NCBI GenBank assembly: GCA_022360905.1
Contig: JAKSBX010000223.1
Coordinates: forward strand, 1 to 32,164
Direction of reading: 5' to 3'
Source: Chromatiales bacterium
GTDB lineage: Bacteria > Pseudomonadota > Gammaproteobacteria > Chromatiales > Chromatiaceae
Length of the DNA: 32,164 bases
In this document: in pieces, positions 6,395-15,944 of the stretch
Numbering within the stretch: the first letter of the stretch is position 1
Layout: every line of letters begins with the position of its first letter
Program-made: the position numbers and the translations under genes
The notes under the pieces: generated by a model
Told to the model about the DNA's origin: nothing
Database searches by the model: none
Seen by the model: the letters and a program-made list of their open reading frames with translations, nothing else

Positions 6395-8644
6395 ATGAGT
6401 GACGATATCGATCATAGCTTAGAGGGAATCGAACGGGTTCCCCTCAATGAGTTTACCGAGAAGGCATACCTGAACTATTCCATGTATGTGATTCTCGACC
6501 GCGCCCTGCCGAACATCGGCGATGGACTGAAGCCGGTACAGCGGCGGATTGTCTATGCCATGTCTGAGCTGGGTCTGAGTGCGGGCGCCAAGTTCAAGAA
6601 GTCGGCCCGTACCGTCGGTGATGTACTCGGTAAATTCCACCCTCATGGCGACACGGCCTGTTATGAGGCGATGGTGCTGATGGCACAGAACTTCTCCTAC
6701 CGCTACCCGCTGGTGGACGGGCAGGGCAACTGGGGTTCCCCGGACGATCCCAAATCGTTTGCCGCGATGCGCTATACGGAATCGAAGCTGACGGCCTATG
6801 CCCAGACCCTGCTCTCGGAACTGGGACAGGGGACAGTGGAGTGGATGCCCAATTTCGACGGCACCCTCAAGGAGCCCAAGATACTGCCGGCAAGATTGCC
6901 GAATGTGCTGCTGAACGGCTCTTCGGGTATCGCCGTGGGCATGGCCACGGATATCCCGCCACACAACCTGCGGGAAGTCGCCAACGCCTGTATCCATCTA
7001 CTGGAGTCGCCAAAGGCCACTCTGGAAGATCTGATGACCCACATACCCGGGCCGGACTACCCCACCGAGGCGGAGATCGTGACGCCGCCTGCGGAGCTGG
7101 CCAAGGTCTACGAGACCGGCCATGGCTCGATTCGAATGCGCGCCCGTTTCGACCGGGAGAATGGCGATATTATCGTGACGGCACTGCCTCACCAGGTGTC
7201 AGGGGCAAAGATACTGGAACAGATCGCCGGCCAGATGCAGGCCAAAAAGTTGCCGATGGTGGAAGATCTGCGTGACGAATCGGATCATGAAAATCCCACC
7301 CGTCTGGTAATCGTGCCCCGTTCCAACCGGGTCGACGTGGCGCGGCTGATGTCCCATCTGTTTGCCAGCACCGATCTGGAGCGCAGCTATCGGGTCAATA
7401 TCAACTTGATCGGCATCGATGGTCGTCCGGCGGTCAAGGATCTTCGCTCGCTGCTGGTCGAGTGGCTCAGTTTCCGTACCGAAACCGTTCGCCGGAGACT
7501 GCAGTACCGGCTCAACGAAGTGCTGGACCGGTTGCACATTCTTGAAGGTTATCTGGTTGCCTTTCTGAATATCGATGAAGTGATTGCGATCATCCGCTAC
7601 GAGGACGATCCCAAGGCAGAGCTCATTAAACGCTTCTCCCTCTCGGATATACAGGCTGAAGCTATCCTCAACCTCCGCTTGCGCAACCTGGCCAAGCTGG
7701 AGGAGATGAAGATCAAGGGTGAGCAGGAGGAGTTGGAGAAAGAGCGGAAATCACTCGAAAAGCTGCTGGGTTCCAAACAGCGTATGCGTACCCTGATCCG
7801 AAAAGAGCTACAGGCGGATGCAGAAAAGTATGGTGACGATCGCCGTTCCCCAATCGTCGAGCGTGAGGCGGCGGAGGCCCTCGATGAGACCGATCTGACC
7901 CCCAGTGAAGCGGTCACTGTGGTGCTTTCGGAGATGGGCTGGGCTCGAACAGCAAAGGGCCATGAGATCGATCCCACCGGTTTGAACTATCGGGCCGGGG
8001 ATGGTTTTCTTGCAGCAACCCGTCTGCGCAGCAATCAGCAGGCGGTGTTTCTGGATTCCAACGGTCGCAGTTACTCGCTCCCCGCGCATACTCTGCCGTC
8101 GGCCCGCAGCCAGGGTGAACCGCTGACCGGGCGGCTCTCACCGGCAACCGGTGCGACCTTCAAGGCGGTGATTGGCGGTGACAGTCAGCAGGAGTATCTG
8201 TTGGCCTCGGACGCGGGTTACGGATTTCGGGTCAAGCTGGCGGATATGCTGGCGAAGAACAAATCGGGCAAGGCACTGCTGACCCTGCCGAAAGGGTCTC
8301 AGGTGCTGATGCCGGAGCTGATTGCCGATGTGGAGAGCGATCGTGTCGTGACGATCTCCAACGAAGGCCGGATGTTGGTCTTTCCGGTTGGGGAGTTGCC
8401 CAAGCTCTCCAAGGGCAAGGGTAACAAGATCATCGCCATTGCGCCGAAACGGGTGGCGGCCAGAGAGGAGTTCGTGGTGGCGATTGCGGTGGTGCCCAAA
8501 GGTGGCAGTCTGACCGCCCATGCCGGCAAGCGCTATATCGTATTGAAACCAGCCGATCTGGATGGTTATCAGGGAGAGCGGGGACGTCGCGGGGCAAAGC
8601 TCCCCAGGGGGTTCCAGCGGGTGGACCGGGTTGAGGTGAGTTGA
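6395..8644 (+). CDS. parC: DNA topoisomerase IV subunit A
   Basis: The 749-residue protein is full length for gammaproteobacterial ParC. The breakage-reunion domain starts near residue 10; catalytic Tyr127 lies in AAMRYTES. The quinolone-determining segment is [11 protein letters not shown] (82-92): Thr87 takes the place of E. coli Ser80, and Glu91 matches Glu84. A coiled-coil tower (about 440-480, rich in Glu/Lys) and a degenerate GyrA-type beta-pinwheel C-terminal domain follow. With ParE, encoded elsewhere, it decatenates daughter chromosomes. ParC rather than GyrA is indicated by the lack of a GyrA box and by the ParC-like wording [20 protein letters not shown]. The ATG has no strong ribosome site, though a 6-bp hairpin (6358-6376) lies just upstream. 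Confidence 0.96.
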   Translation: MSDDIDHSLEGIERVPLNEFTEKAYLNYSMYVILDRALPNIGDGLKPVQRRIVYAMSELGLSAGAKFKKSARTVGDVLGKFHPHGDTACYEAMVLMAQNFSYRYPLVDGQGNWGSPDDPKSFAAMRYTESKLTAYAQTLLSELGQGTVEWMPNFDGTLKEPKILPARLPNVLLNGSSGIAVGMATDIPPHNLREVANACIHLLESPKATLEDLMTHIPGPDYPTEAEIVTPPAELAKVYETGHGSIRMRARFDRENGDIIVTALPHQVSGAKILEQIAGQMQAKKLPMVEDLRDESDHENPTRLVIVPRSNRVDVARLMSHLFASTDLERSYRVNINLIGIDGRPAVKDLRSLLVEWLSFRTETVRRRLQYRLNEVLDRLHILEGYLVAFLNIDEVIAIIRYEDDPKAELIKRFSLSDIQAEAILNLRLRNLAKLEEMKIKGEQEELEKERKSLEKLLGSKQRMRTLIRKELQADAEKYGDDRRSPIVEREAAEALDETDLTPSEAVTVVLSEMGWARTAKGHEIDPTGLNYRAGDGFLAATRLRSNQQAVFLDSNGRSYSLPAHTLPSARSQGEPLTGRLSPATGATFKAVIGGDSQQEYLLASDAGYGFRVKLADMLAKNKSGKALLTLPKGSQVLMPELIADVESDRVVTISNEGRMLVFPVGELPKLSKGKGNKIIAIAPKRVAAREEFVVAIAVVPKGGSLTAHAGKRYIVLKPADLDGYQGERGRRGAKLPRGFQRVDRVEVS

Positions 8645-8814
8645 TCCCGGCCGCTCACATGATCGGATAGGTGATTCGGGATTGGTAAAAAACGGTCTCT
8701 TCGGTGAGATTTGGATGGAGAGATAACTCCTTGAATTCAAGTGTTTTGTGGATATAGATCCGTGCTGTCCAATGGGCCAGGGCAGCTCAATCACCGTTTT
8801 AATCGACATTGGGC

Positions 8815-8844
8815 TTGGAGAGTTGCTCCATTGGTCGTTATAAT
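8815..8844 (+). promoter_or_regulatory. sigma-70 promoter for tRNA-Leu and probably tig
   Basis: TTGGAG (8815-8820), an 18-nt spacer and a perfect TATAAT (8839-8844) lie about 80 nt before the tRNA. No terminator is evident between the tRNA and tig, so tig may share this promoter. I see no gene in 8645-8922. Confidence 0.65.
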
Positions 8845-8922
8845 GGTCAGTTCTCAGCTGTGTTATTTGGGTTTGGTCGGTTAAATGATCTCCCTGGACT
8901 GTTGAGAATCAATACGAAAGCA

Positions 8923-9007
<85 letters not shown>

Positions 9008-9103
9008 TTTCAACTGCGGTTGCCGATGGCGATCGACAGGAAATTTCCAGTTTTTCCTTAATTCAGATAATTAGTGACAGATAAGGCTGTCAGGAGAAGA
9101 TAC

Positions 9104-10393
9104 ATGCAAGTTTCGGTGGAATCGGGAGAAGGGCTTGAGCGACGTCTAACCGTCGAGTTGCCTGCAGAGCAGATCGATGCGGAAGTGACAAAGCGCCTAC
9201 AGCAGATTGGCCGAACCGCCAAGCTGGATGGTTTCCGCCCCGGTAAGGTGCCGATGAAACTGCTGCGCCGTAACTACGGCGGGCAGGTGCTGCAGGAGGT
9301 CTACGGTCAGATGATCGAAACCAGTTATCAGGAGGCGATTCAGCAGGAGAAACTGCAGCCTGCAGGCATGCCAAAAATCGAACCTGGCGAGTCCAACGAA
9401 GAGGATGGTCTGTTTCGCTACGTGGCGACTGTCGAGGTGATGCCTGAGATCACCCTGAACTCGCTCTCCGGGGAGATCAAGCGTCCGGTGGCCGAGATCG
9501 CCGATCAGGATGTGGAAGAGATGCTGCTGAAATTGCGCAAACAGCGTGCGACCTGGAGCAGCGTGGAGCGCGATGCGGCTGAAGGCGATCAGGTGAAGAT
9601 TAGTTTCAAGGGTACCGTCGACGGAGAGGCCTTCGAGGGTGGCAGCGCAGAGAATGTGGATCTGGTGCTGGGCTCCGGTCGTATGATCGAAGGTTTCGAA
9701 TCCGCCCTGATCGGCAAGTCGAAAGGGGATAAATCCTCAATCGACCTGAAATTCCCCGAAAACTACCGGGTGGAAGAGTTGGCCGGTAAACCGGTAACGT
9801 TCGAAGTAGAGATCAACGACATCTCCGAAGAGGTGCTGCCGGAAGTCGATGACGAATTTGCTAAGGAGTTTGGTGCCGAAGAGGGTGTCGACAAGCTGAT
9901 GAGCGATGTGCGTGAAAACATGTCACGTGAACTTGCACAGCGGATTGAGGCTCGTATTAAGAACCAGGCAATGGATCTGTTGACTGAGCAGAATCCGATC
10001 GATATTCCTTCAGCGATGGTCGATCAGGAGATCGAGGCGCTACGGAATCAGACCCGTCAGCAGCTGGCCCAGGGCGCAGGATCCTTTGAGCTGCCCCGGG
10101 AGATGTTTGAAGACCAGGCAAAAAAACGGGTTACTCTGGGCTTGCTTATTGGTGAAATCATTAAGCAAAACGACATTCAGGTCGATAACGATCGTGTGAA
10201 GCAGAGAATTGAAGAGTTTGCAGCCAGTTATGAGAAGCCTGAAGAGGTGGTCAACTACTACTACAACGACGAAAAACAGCTGGCCGCCGTGCAGAATGTC
10301 GTGATGGAAGATCAGGTGGTAGACTGGGTGCTGGAACAGGTTACAGTCACTGAAGAGCAGACAACCTTTGCCGAACTGACGGAGCAGGGTTGA
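9104..10393 (+). CDS. tig: trigger factor, ribosome-associated chaperone and peptidyl-prolyl isomerase
   Basis: The protein has 429 residues, close to the 432 of E. coli. The ribosome-docking loop GFRPGKVP (43-50) matches the family GFRxGKxP signature. An FKBP-like domain follows at about 155-245, with GDQVKISFKG and GSGRMIEGFE, then a helical C-terminal chaperone domain. The first open-frame start (about 9074) lies before the ribosome site; AGGAGA is 6 nt before the ATG at 9104. It binds near the ribosome exit tunnel and shields nascent chains. It heads tig-clpP-clpX-lon, the conserved gammaproteobacterial order. Confidence 0.96.
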   Translation: MQVSVESGEGLERRLTVELPAEQIDAEVTKRLQQIGRTAKLDGFRPGKVPMKLLRRNYGGQVLQEVYGQMIETSYQEAIQQEKLQPAGMPKIEPGESNEEDGLFRYVATVEVMPEITLNSLSGEIKRPVAEIADQDVEEMLLKLRKQRATWSSVERDAAEGDQVKISFKGTVDGEAFEGGSAENVDLVLGSGRMIEGFESALIGKSKGDKSSIDLKFPENYRVEELAGKPVTFEVEINDISEEVLPEVDDEFAKEFGAEEGVDKLMSDVRENMSRELAQRIEARIKNQAMDLLTEQNPIDIPSAMVDQEIEALRNQTRQQLAQGAGSFELPREMFEDQAKKRVTLGLLIGEIIKQNDIQVDNDRVKQRIEEFAASYEKPEEVVNYYYNDEKQLAAVQNVVMEDQVVDWVLEQVTVTEEQTTFAELTEQG

Positions 10394-10415
10394 AAGGAGA
10401 GGGGAAACTTAGACC

Positions 10416-11054
10416 ATGATTGATACAGTGTCAGGAATGCCGGACGCAAAAGGCCTGGGTCTTGTGCCGATCGTTATCGAGCAGACCGCCCGGGGTGAGC
10501 GCTCCTTTGACATCTACTCCCGGTTGCTGAAAGAGCGAGTGATCTTTCTGGTCGGACCGGTGGAAGACCATATGGCCAATCTGGTCGTGGCCCAGCTGCT
10601 GTTTCTTGAATCGGAAAACCCGGACAAGGATATCCATCTCTATATCAACTCGCCCGGCGGCTCAGTTACAGCCGGCCTGTCGATCTACGATACCATGCAG
10701 TTCATCAAGCCTGACGTCAGTACCATGTGTATCGGCCAGGCGGCGAGCATGGGGGCGCTGTTGCTCTCCGGCGGAGCCAAGGGCAAACGTTACTGTCTGC
10801 CGAATTCGCGGATGATGATTCATCAGCCATTGGGCGGTTTCCAGGGGCAGGCAACGGATATTGAGATCCATGCGAAAGAGATTCTGCTGCTGAGACAGCG
10901 GCTGAATACCATTCTGGCCGATCATACCGGCCAGAGCCTGGAAAAAATTGCGGAAGATACCGAGCGGGATAATTTCATGGGTGGCGAGGAAGCGGTAGCC
11001 TATGGCCTGATCGACTCGGTATTGTCCGATCGTGGTGGTAGTGAGAGCAGCTGA
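10416..11054 (+). CDS. clpP: ATP-dependent Clp protease proteolytic subunit
   Basis: The protein has 212 residues and the catalytic triad Ser111 (in GQAASMGA), His136 (in RMMIHQP) and Asp185 (in TERDNFM), with the same numbering as the E. coli precursor. The N-terminal segment before about residue 14 is probably removed by autoprocessing. Fourteen subunits form two stacked rings that degrade substrates unfolded by ClpX or ClpA. It begins 22 nt after tig, with GGAGAGGGG upstream, so it is probably co-transcribed with tig. Confidence 0.97.
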   Translation: MIDTVSGMPDAKGLGLVPIVIEQTARGERSFDIYSRLLKERVIFLVGPVEDHMANLVVAQLLFLESENPDKDIHLYINSPGGSVTAGLSIYDTMQFIKPDVSTMCIGQAASMGALLLSGGAKGKRYCLPNSRMMIHQPLGGFQGQATDIEIHAKEILLLRQRLNTILADHTGQSLEKIAEDTERDNFMGGEEAVAYGLIDSVLSDRGGSESS

Positions 11055-11129
11055 CATCGATTTCTGTGATGCAGCTTTTACGGGCAATGGATGGCGTGTT
11101 ATCAAGTCAGTGTTTTTTAATCACTAACC

Positions 11130-11157
11130 TTGCCATCTAGGTGCAGTTAGATATGAT
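11130..11157 (+). promoter_or_regulatory. sigma-70-like promoter upstream of clpX
   Basis: TTGCCA (11130-11135), 16 nt, then TATGAT (11152-11157). The start site would lie about 35 nt before the clpX ATG. This would let clpX be transcribed separately from clpP. No clear terminator follows clpP. Confidence 0.5.
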
Positions 11158-11199
11158 TGAAATAAAAAGCAGATTGATTTTGGCTTGAAGGAGTGAAAT

Positions 11200-12474
11200 A
11201 TGAGCAGTGACAAGAGCGGTAAAGGTGACGACGGCAAGCTGTTGTATTGCTCCTTTTGCGGCAAAAGCCAGCATGAGGTGCGGAAACTGATTGCCGGCCC
11301 TTCCGTTTTTATCTGCGATGAGTGCGTCGAACTTTGCAACGACATCATCCGCGAGGAGATGCAGGAGCCGGGTGAGGACAGCATCAACAAACTGCCGAAG
11401 CCACATGAAATAAAAAAGACCCTGGATCAATATGTTATCGGTCAGCAGAGAGCGAAGAAGGTGCTCTCTGTGGCGGTCTACAACCACTACAAACGACTCG
11501 ATGTCATCGGCAAGGACAACGAAGTCGAACTGGCCAAATCGAATATTCTGCTGATCGGCCCCACCGGCTCGGGTAAAACCCTGCTGGCGGAAACCCTGGC
11601 CAGAATGTTGAACGTGCCCTTCACCATCGCCGACGCCACCACCCTGACCGAAGCGGGTTATGTGGGTGAGGATGTGGAAAACATCATTCAGAAGTTGCTG
11701 CAGAAGTGCGACTATGATGTTGAAAAGGCACAGACCGGCATTGTCTACATCGATGAAATCGATAAGATTTCCCGTAAATCGGATAATCCCTCCATCACCC
11801 GTGATGTGTCTGGTGAAGGGGTGCAGCAGGCGCTGCTGAAACTGATCGAGGGTACGGTCGCCTCAGTACCGCCCCAGGGTGGCAGAAAACATCCTCAGCA
11901 GGAGTTCCTGCAGGTCAATACCTCAAATATCCTGTTTATTGTAGGTGGTGCCTTCGCCGGGCTTGAAAAGGTCATCAAAGACCGCTCAGAAAAGGGTGGA
12001 ATCGGCTTCTCAGCCGAGGTGAAAAGTAAAGACGACTCCCGCTCGGTCGGTGACATCATTGTCGATGTGGAGCCTGAGGACCTGATCAAATACGGTCTGA
12101 TACCCGAATTTGTCGGTCGTCTGCCGGTAGTGGCCACACTTCAGGAGCTCGATGAAGACTCGTTGGTCAAAATTCTCACCGAACCGAAGAATGCACTCAG
12201 CAAACAGTATGCCCGTCTGTTCGAAATGGAGGGCTGTGAACTGGAGCTCAGGGATGATGCACTGCGAGCAATTGCCCGCAAAGCCATGGCGCGGAAGACC
12301 GGTGCACGTGGTCTGCGTACCATTTTGGAGCAAGTGTTACTCGACACTATGTATGATTTGCCCTCAATGGATGAAGTCACCAAGGTGGTTGTGGATGAAG
12401 GCGTGATCGCCGGTGAATCGGATCCTTTGATGATCTACGAAAACAACGATAAGCAGATTGCTGCATCTGATTGA
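11200..12474 (+). CDS. clpX: ATP-dependent Clp protease ATP-binding subunit ClpX
   Basis: The protein has 424 residues. The N-terminal zinc-binding domain has Cys17, Cys20, Cys39 and Cys42. The AAA+ module carries Walker A GPTGSGKT (120-127), the GYVGEDVE pore loop and Walker [10 protein letters not shown] (Asp185, Glu186). The IGF loop that docks on ClpP is probably the GGIGFSAEV segment. It unfolds tagged substrates and feeds ClpP. Ribosome site AAGGAG is 8 nt before the ATG. It follows clpP after a 145-nt gap with its own promoter candidate. Confidence 0.97.
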   Translation: MSSDKSGKGDDGKLLYCSFCGKSQHEVRKLIAGPSVFICDECVELCNDIIREEMQEPGEDSINKLPKPHEIKKTLDQYVIGQQRAKKVLSVAVYNHYKRLDVIGKDNEVELAKSNILLIGPTGSGKTLLAETLARMLNVPFTIADATTLTEAGYVGEDVENIIQKLLQKCDYDVEKAQTGIVYIDEIDKISRKSDNPSITRDVSGEGVQQALLKLIEGTVASVPPQGGRKHPQQEFLQVNTSNILFIVGGAFAGLEKVIKDRSEKGGIGFSAEVKSKDDSRSVGDIIVDVEPEDLIKYGLIPEFVGRLPVVATLQELDEDSLVKILTEPKNALSKQYARLFEMEGCELELRDDALRAIARKAMARKTGARGLRTILEQVLLDTMYDLPSMDEVTKVVVDEGVIAGESDPLMIYENNDKQIAASD

Positions 12475-12505
12475 TCTGTCTAACCATTTTACCGGAGTTA
12501 AAGAT

Positions 12506-12583
12506 ATGCCTGGGCGACATGTGGTCGTTGCCGGGCGATCTCTGGTGGATATGGCACGATTCCTGTTTAGTTTTTACCGTTGA
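12506..12583 (+). CDS. candidate 25-residue small ORF between clpX and lon
   Basis: A GGAG ribosome site at 12494-12497 lies 8 nt before an ATG at 12506, followed by 25 codons and TGA. The peptide is basic (five Arg and one His), starts MPGRHVVVAG and ends FLFSFYR. It starts 31 nt after the clpX stop. I know no family for it. It could be a leader or small peptide, or chance; only the well-spaced ribosome site supports it. Confidence 0.25.
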   Translation: MPGRHVVVAGRSLVDMARFLFSFYR

Positions 12584-12601
12584 TTGATATCCAGGAATAG
12601 A

Positions 12602-12628
12602 CTTGAAACATCCGGCTATAGGCCATAT
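12602..12628 (+). promoter_or_regulatory. sigma-32 (heat-shock) promoter-like site upstream of lon
   Basis: CTTGAAA (12602-12608), 12 nt, then GGCCATAT (12621-12628). The first box matches the sigma-32 -35 consensus; the second agrees at the CCATnT part of the -10 consensus. It lies about 140 nt before the lon ATG, and lon is a classical RpoH target. A separate TTGACA at 12701 has only a weak -10 partner. Confidence 0.5.
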
Positions 12629-12765
12629 ATACATTAATCAACCATCAGAAAAAACGCTGCAGGCTGATCGACAGATGCCTGTCAGATGCAAATCCCTGTA
12701 TTGACACTGTAGTACCTGCAGTTGATGTATTTTCAGGCAGGCTGCTGCCTAATGAGGACAAGTGA

Positions 12766-15213
12766 ATGGGTCAAGAATATAAAGACACCGGTTTGACAAG
12801 AGATACGGCCAACATCGTTCCGGTACTGCCGCTGCGTGATGTGGTTGTCTATCCTCACATGGTTATTCCCTTGTTCGTTGGCCGGGACAAGTCGATCCAG
12901 GCCCTCGATTCCGCCATGCAGAGCAACAAGCAGATCCTGCTGGCGGCACAGAAAAGCGCCGATGTGGATGATCCGGATATCGACGATATGTACGCCATCG
13001 GTACCCTGGCGAACATCCTGCAGCTGCTGAAACTTCCCGACGGAACCGTCAAAGTACTTGTTGAAGGGGGAGAACGGGCCAGGATCATCGAATTTGTAGA
13101 GAACGACGATTTCTTCACCGCCCGCCTTGAAACCCTCACCGACAGTATCGATCTGGCCGGCCGGGAGACCGAAGTGCTGATGCGCTCGGCCACCAATCTG
13201 TTCGATCAATACGTCAAGCTGAACAAAAAAGTACCACCTGAGGTGCTGACCTCGCTCTCCAGTATCGACGATCCCAGTCGTCTGGCCGACACCATTGCCG
13301 CGCATATGTCCCTCAAGCTTGAGGAGAAGCAGCATGTGCTGGAGATGCCCAATGTCAGGGAACGGCTGGAGCATCTGATGGGGCTGATGGAGGGTGAGAA
13401 CGATATCCTGCAGATGGAGAAGCGGATCCGTGGGCGGGTCAAACGTCAGATGGAGAAGAATCAGCGGGAGTACTACCTGAATGAGCAGATGAAGGCCATT
13501 CAGAAAGAGCTGGGTGAAATGGACGATGCACCCAACGAAATCGAGGATCTGACCAAAAAGATCGAAAATGCGGGGATGACCTCAGAGGCCAAGGAGAAGG
13601 CCAACAACGAACTGAACAAACTCAAGCTGATGTCGCCGATGTCAGCCGAAGCGACCGTGGTGCGCAACTATATCGACACCCTGGTCGGATTGCCCTGGAA
13701 GAAACGCAGCAAGATTCGCAATGACATCGGTGCCGCCAATCAAGTGCTCGATGAGGACCACTACGGCCTGGACAAGGTCAAAGAGCGTATTCTTGAATAC
13801 CTGGCCGTACAGCAGCGTGTGCGCAAGCTGAAGGGGCCGATCCTCTGTCTGGTCGGGCCTCCAGGTGTGGGTAAGACCTCACTGGGACAATCCATTGCCC
13901 GGGCGACCAACCGTAAATTCACCCGTATGGCCCTGGGCGGGGTCAGAGATGAGGCAGAAATTCGCGGCCATCGTCGTACCTACATCGGTGCGTTACCCGG
14001 CAAGATTATCAATAACCTGAGTAAGGTCAAGACGCGTAACCCATTGTTTTTGCTCGATGAAATCGACAAGATGGCAATGGACTTCCGGGGTGATCCTGCC
14101 TCGGCCCTGCTGGAAGTACTGGATCCGGAACAGAACCATACCTTCAACGATCACTACCTGGAGGTCGATTTCGATCTTTCAGAGGTGATGTTCGTCGCCA
14201 CCGCCAACACATTGAATATCCCGGCGGCCCTGCTGGATCGTATGGAAGTGATTCGTCTCTCCGGCTACACCGAGGATGAGAAGGTCAACATTGCCGAGCG
14301 CTATCTGGTGCGCAAGCAGATGGAGAACAATGGTCTGAAACCGGAAGAGCTGATCGTAAGAGAGTCGGCGATTCGCGATATCGTTCGTTACTACACCCGT
14401 GAGGCGGGGGTGAGAAACCTGGAGCGGGAGATCGCCAAGATCTGTCGTAAGGTGGTCAAAGAGATTCTGCTGAAGAAGAGTAAGTCCAAGGTCACCCTGA
14501 CACCCAAGCGTCTCGAAGACTACCTGGGCGTGAAGCGTTTTCGCTATGGGCGGGCCGACGAGCACGACCAGGTGGGTCAGGTCACCGGTCTGGCCTGGAC
14601 CGAGGTGGGTGGCGAATTGCTGCGCATCGAGGCGGCTCTGATGCCCGGTAAGGGCCGATTGAGCCACACCGGCCAGTTGGGTGAGGTTATGCAGGAGTCG
14701 ATTCAGGCGGCCATGACAGTGGTCAGAAGCCGTGCCGAGTCCCTCGGCCTGGAAGAGGAATTCCATCAGAAATACGATGTGCATATCCATGTACCGGAAG
14801 GGGCTACTCCGAAAGACGGTCCCAGTGCCGGTGTCGGCATGTGTACCAGTCTGGTCTCGGCATTGACCAAGATTCCGGTGAAAGCGGATGTGGCAATGAC
14901 CGGCGAGATTACCCTGCGCGGTGAAGTGCTGCCGATCGGCGGACTCAAGGAGAAGTTGCTCGCTGCCCACCGGGGCGGTATCGCTACAGTCATTATTCCG
15001 GAAGAGAATGAAAGGGATCTTGTTGAAATTCCAAAGAATATCAAGCAGAACCTGGAAATTATACCGGTCCGCTGGATCGATGAGGTGTTACAAATCGCAC
15101 TCAATGACACCCCTCAGCCGAAGAAGGAGAAGGAGTCTGGAGAGGCTGAAAAACCGAGTAGAAAGCGCAGCCAGGAGGCTGGCAAAAAGGCCGGCGCGCC
15201 CACCAAACATTAA
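12766..15213 (+). CDS. lon: ATP-dependent endopeptidase La (Lon protease)
   Basis: The 815-residue protein has the full LonA layout: an N-terminal substrate-binding domain (about 20-215) with a coiled-coil part to about 310, an AAA+ ATPase with Walker A GPPGVGKT (364-371) and Walker [10 protein letters not shown], and a C-terminal Ser-Lys protease domain with Ser687 in DGPSAG and Lys730 in LKEKLL, 43 residues apart as in E. coli. The last about 30 residues form a Lys/Glu-rich tail that is longer than in E. coli. It degrades misfolded and specific regulatory proteins in the cytoplasm. The gene lies 291 nt after clpX with its own promoter region. Confidence 0.97.
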   Translation: MGQEYKDTGLTRDTANIVPVLPLRDVVVYPHMVIPLFVGRDKSIQALDSAMQSNKQILLAAQKSADVDDPDIDDMYAIGTLANILQLLKLPDGTVKVLVEGGERARIIEFVENDDFFTARLETLTDSIDLAGRETEVLMRSATNLFDQYVKLNKKVPPEVLTSLSSIDDPSRLADTIAAHMSLKLEEKQHVLEMPNVRERLEHLMGLMEGENDILQMEKRIRGRVKRQMEKNQREYYLNEQMKAIQKELGEMDDAPNEIEDLTKKIENAGMTSEAKEKANNELNKLKLMSPMSAEATVVRNYIDTLVGLPWKKRSKIRNDIGAANQVLDEDHYGLDKVKERILEYLAVQQRVRKLKGPILCLVGPPGVGKTSLGQSIARATNRKFTRMALGGVRDEAEIRGHRRTYIGALPGKIINNLSKVKTRNPLFLLDEIDKMAMDFRGDPASALLEVLDPEQNHTFNDHYLEVDFDLSEVMFVATANTLNIPAALLDRMEVIRLSGYTEDEKVNIAERYLVRKQMENNGLKPEELIVRESAIRDIVRYYTREAGVRNLEREIAKICRKVVKEILLKKSKSKVTLTPKRLEDYLGVKRFRYGRADEHDQVGQVTGLAWTEVGGELLRIEAALMPGKGRLSHTGQLGEVMQESIQAAMTVVRSRAESLGLEEEFHQKYDVHIHVPEGATPKDGPSAGVGMCTSLVSALTKIPVKADVAMTGEITLRGEVLPIGGLKEKLLAAHRGGIATVIIPEENERDLVEIPKNIKQNLEIIPVRWIDEVLQIALNDTPQPKKEKESGEAEKPSRKRSQEAGKKAGAPTKH

Positions 15214-15285
15214 TACACCGTTAATTTAGAACATGAAGACCTGTCACAGCTTGGCTTATTGCAGCATTATCGCGTAGGCCATTGC

Positions 15286-15314
15286 TTGACAGGCTATCTG
15301 GCAGCCGGTATAAA
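15286..15314 (+). promoter_or_regulatory. strong sigma-70 promoter of hupB
   Basis: A perfect TTGACA (15286-15291), 17 nt, then TATAAA (15309-15314). Transcription would begin near 15321, giving an RNA leader of about 78 nt that contains two short GC hairpins (GGGCCC-TGC-GGGGCC-like and GGCGGA-ATGA-TCCGCC) before the HU start. Confidence 0.8.
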
Positions 15315-15398
15315 CTCTGGCGTTTCGGGCCCTGCGGGGCCATTAGATATAATTCGTAAGGCGGAATGATCCGCCCAGACCATAGGGGAAACTGATTA

Positions 15399-15671
15399 AT
15401 GAATAAGGCCGAACTAATTGAGGCAATGGCGGAATCCGCGGATATTTCCAAGGCCGCTGCAGGACGGGCGCTTGACGGTATGGTCAACGCTGTGACTGAC
15501 GCGATGAAAGCCGGTGATACGCTCTCTCTGGTGGGATTTGGCACCTTTTCCGTGAAAGAACGCGCTGCCCGCGAAGGCCGCAATCCCCAGACCGGAGAGA
15601 CGATTAAGATCAAAGCATCGAAAATCCCGTCATTTAAAGCTGGTAAAGCGTTGAAGGATGCAATAAACTAG
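15399..15671 (+). CDS. hupB: DNA-binding protein HU-beta
   Basis: The protein has 90 residues, the standard HU length. The helical dimerisation part starts [11 protein letters not shown]; the saddle and DNA-clamping arm follow, with [18 protein letters not shown], where the conserved Pro at the tip of the arm intercalates DNA. HU rather than IHF is indicated by the small size and the neighbours lon and ppiD. The start is preceded by AGGGGAAAC. The stop is only 14 nt from tRNA-Val, with no terminator in between, so the hupB transcript probably runs into the two tRNAs. Confidence 0.96.
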   Translation: MNKAELIEAMAESADISKAAAGRALDGMVNAVTDAMKAGDTLSLVGFGTFSVKERAAREGRNPQTGETIKIKASKIPSFKAGKALKDAIN

Positions 15672-15685
15672 CGCGCCTTCTACCG

Positions 15686-15761
15686 GGGTGCTTAGCTCAG
15701 CTGGGAGAGCATCGCCCTTACAAGGCGAGGGTCGCAGGTTCGATCCCTGCAGCACCCACCA
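15686..15761 (+). tRNA. valT: tRNA-Val, anticodon UAC
   Basis: A 76-nt class I tRNA with acceptor stem GGGTGCT/AGCACCC, D arm TAGCTCAGCTGGGAGAGC, anticodon TAC in CCCTTACAAGG, T arm GCAGGTTCGATCCCTGC and encoded CCA. It is four nt before tRNA-Asp. The symbol is indicative only; the isotype and anticodon are firm. Confidence 0.96.
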
Positions 15762-15765
15762 ATTA

Positions 15766-15842
15766 GGAGCGGTAGTTCAGTTGGTTAGAATACCGGCCTG
15801 TCACGCCGGGGGTCGCGGGTTCGAGTCCCGTCCGCTCCGCCA
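15766..15842 (+). tRNA. aspT: tRNA-Asp, anticodon GUC
   Basis: A 77-nt tRNA with acceptor stem GGAGCGG/CCGCTCC, D arm TAGTTCAGTTGGTTAGAATA, anticodon GTC in GCCTGTCACGC, T arm GCGGGTTCGAGTCCCGT and encoded CCA. It is followed after 14 nt by a strong terminator. The symbol is indicative only. Confidence 0.96.
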
Positions 15843-15856
15843 ACATTAATCAATAA

Positions 15857-15890
15857 CGGGGTATCTCAACCAGATACCCCGTTTTTGTTT
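15857..15890 (+). terminator. intrinsic terminator of the hupB-tRNA unit
   Basis: A perfect 10-bp stem (CGGGGTATCT with AGATACCCCG), a 5-nt loop and TTTTTGTTT. It is the only strong terminator between hupB and ppiD, so it probably ends a transcript that carries hupB and both tRNAs. Confidence 0.92.
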
Positions 15891-15944
15891 AACCAGATAC
15901 CCGGATCTCGATCCTGGTAATAATAATATTTCGAGTCACTGATC

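Noticed and set aside
8138-8809. 223-codon frame antisense to parC
   Set aside because: It is almost entirely opposite a well-supported parC and has no family features.
9020-9070. Terminator between tRNA-Leu and tig
   Set aside because: GGAAATTTCC is palindromic but lacks room for a loop, and the T-rich part is interrupted; no real terminator is visible.
12701-12730. TTGACA with a following weak -10 box before lon
   Set aside because: The -35 is perfect but no acceptable -10 occurs at 16-18 nt; not annotated as a promoter.
14179-14970. 263-codon minus-strand frame within lon
   Set aside because: Antisense to the conserved Lon ATPase and protease domains; it is a shadow frame rich in His and Gln.
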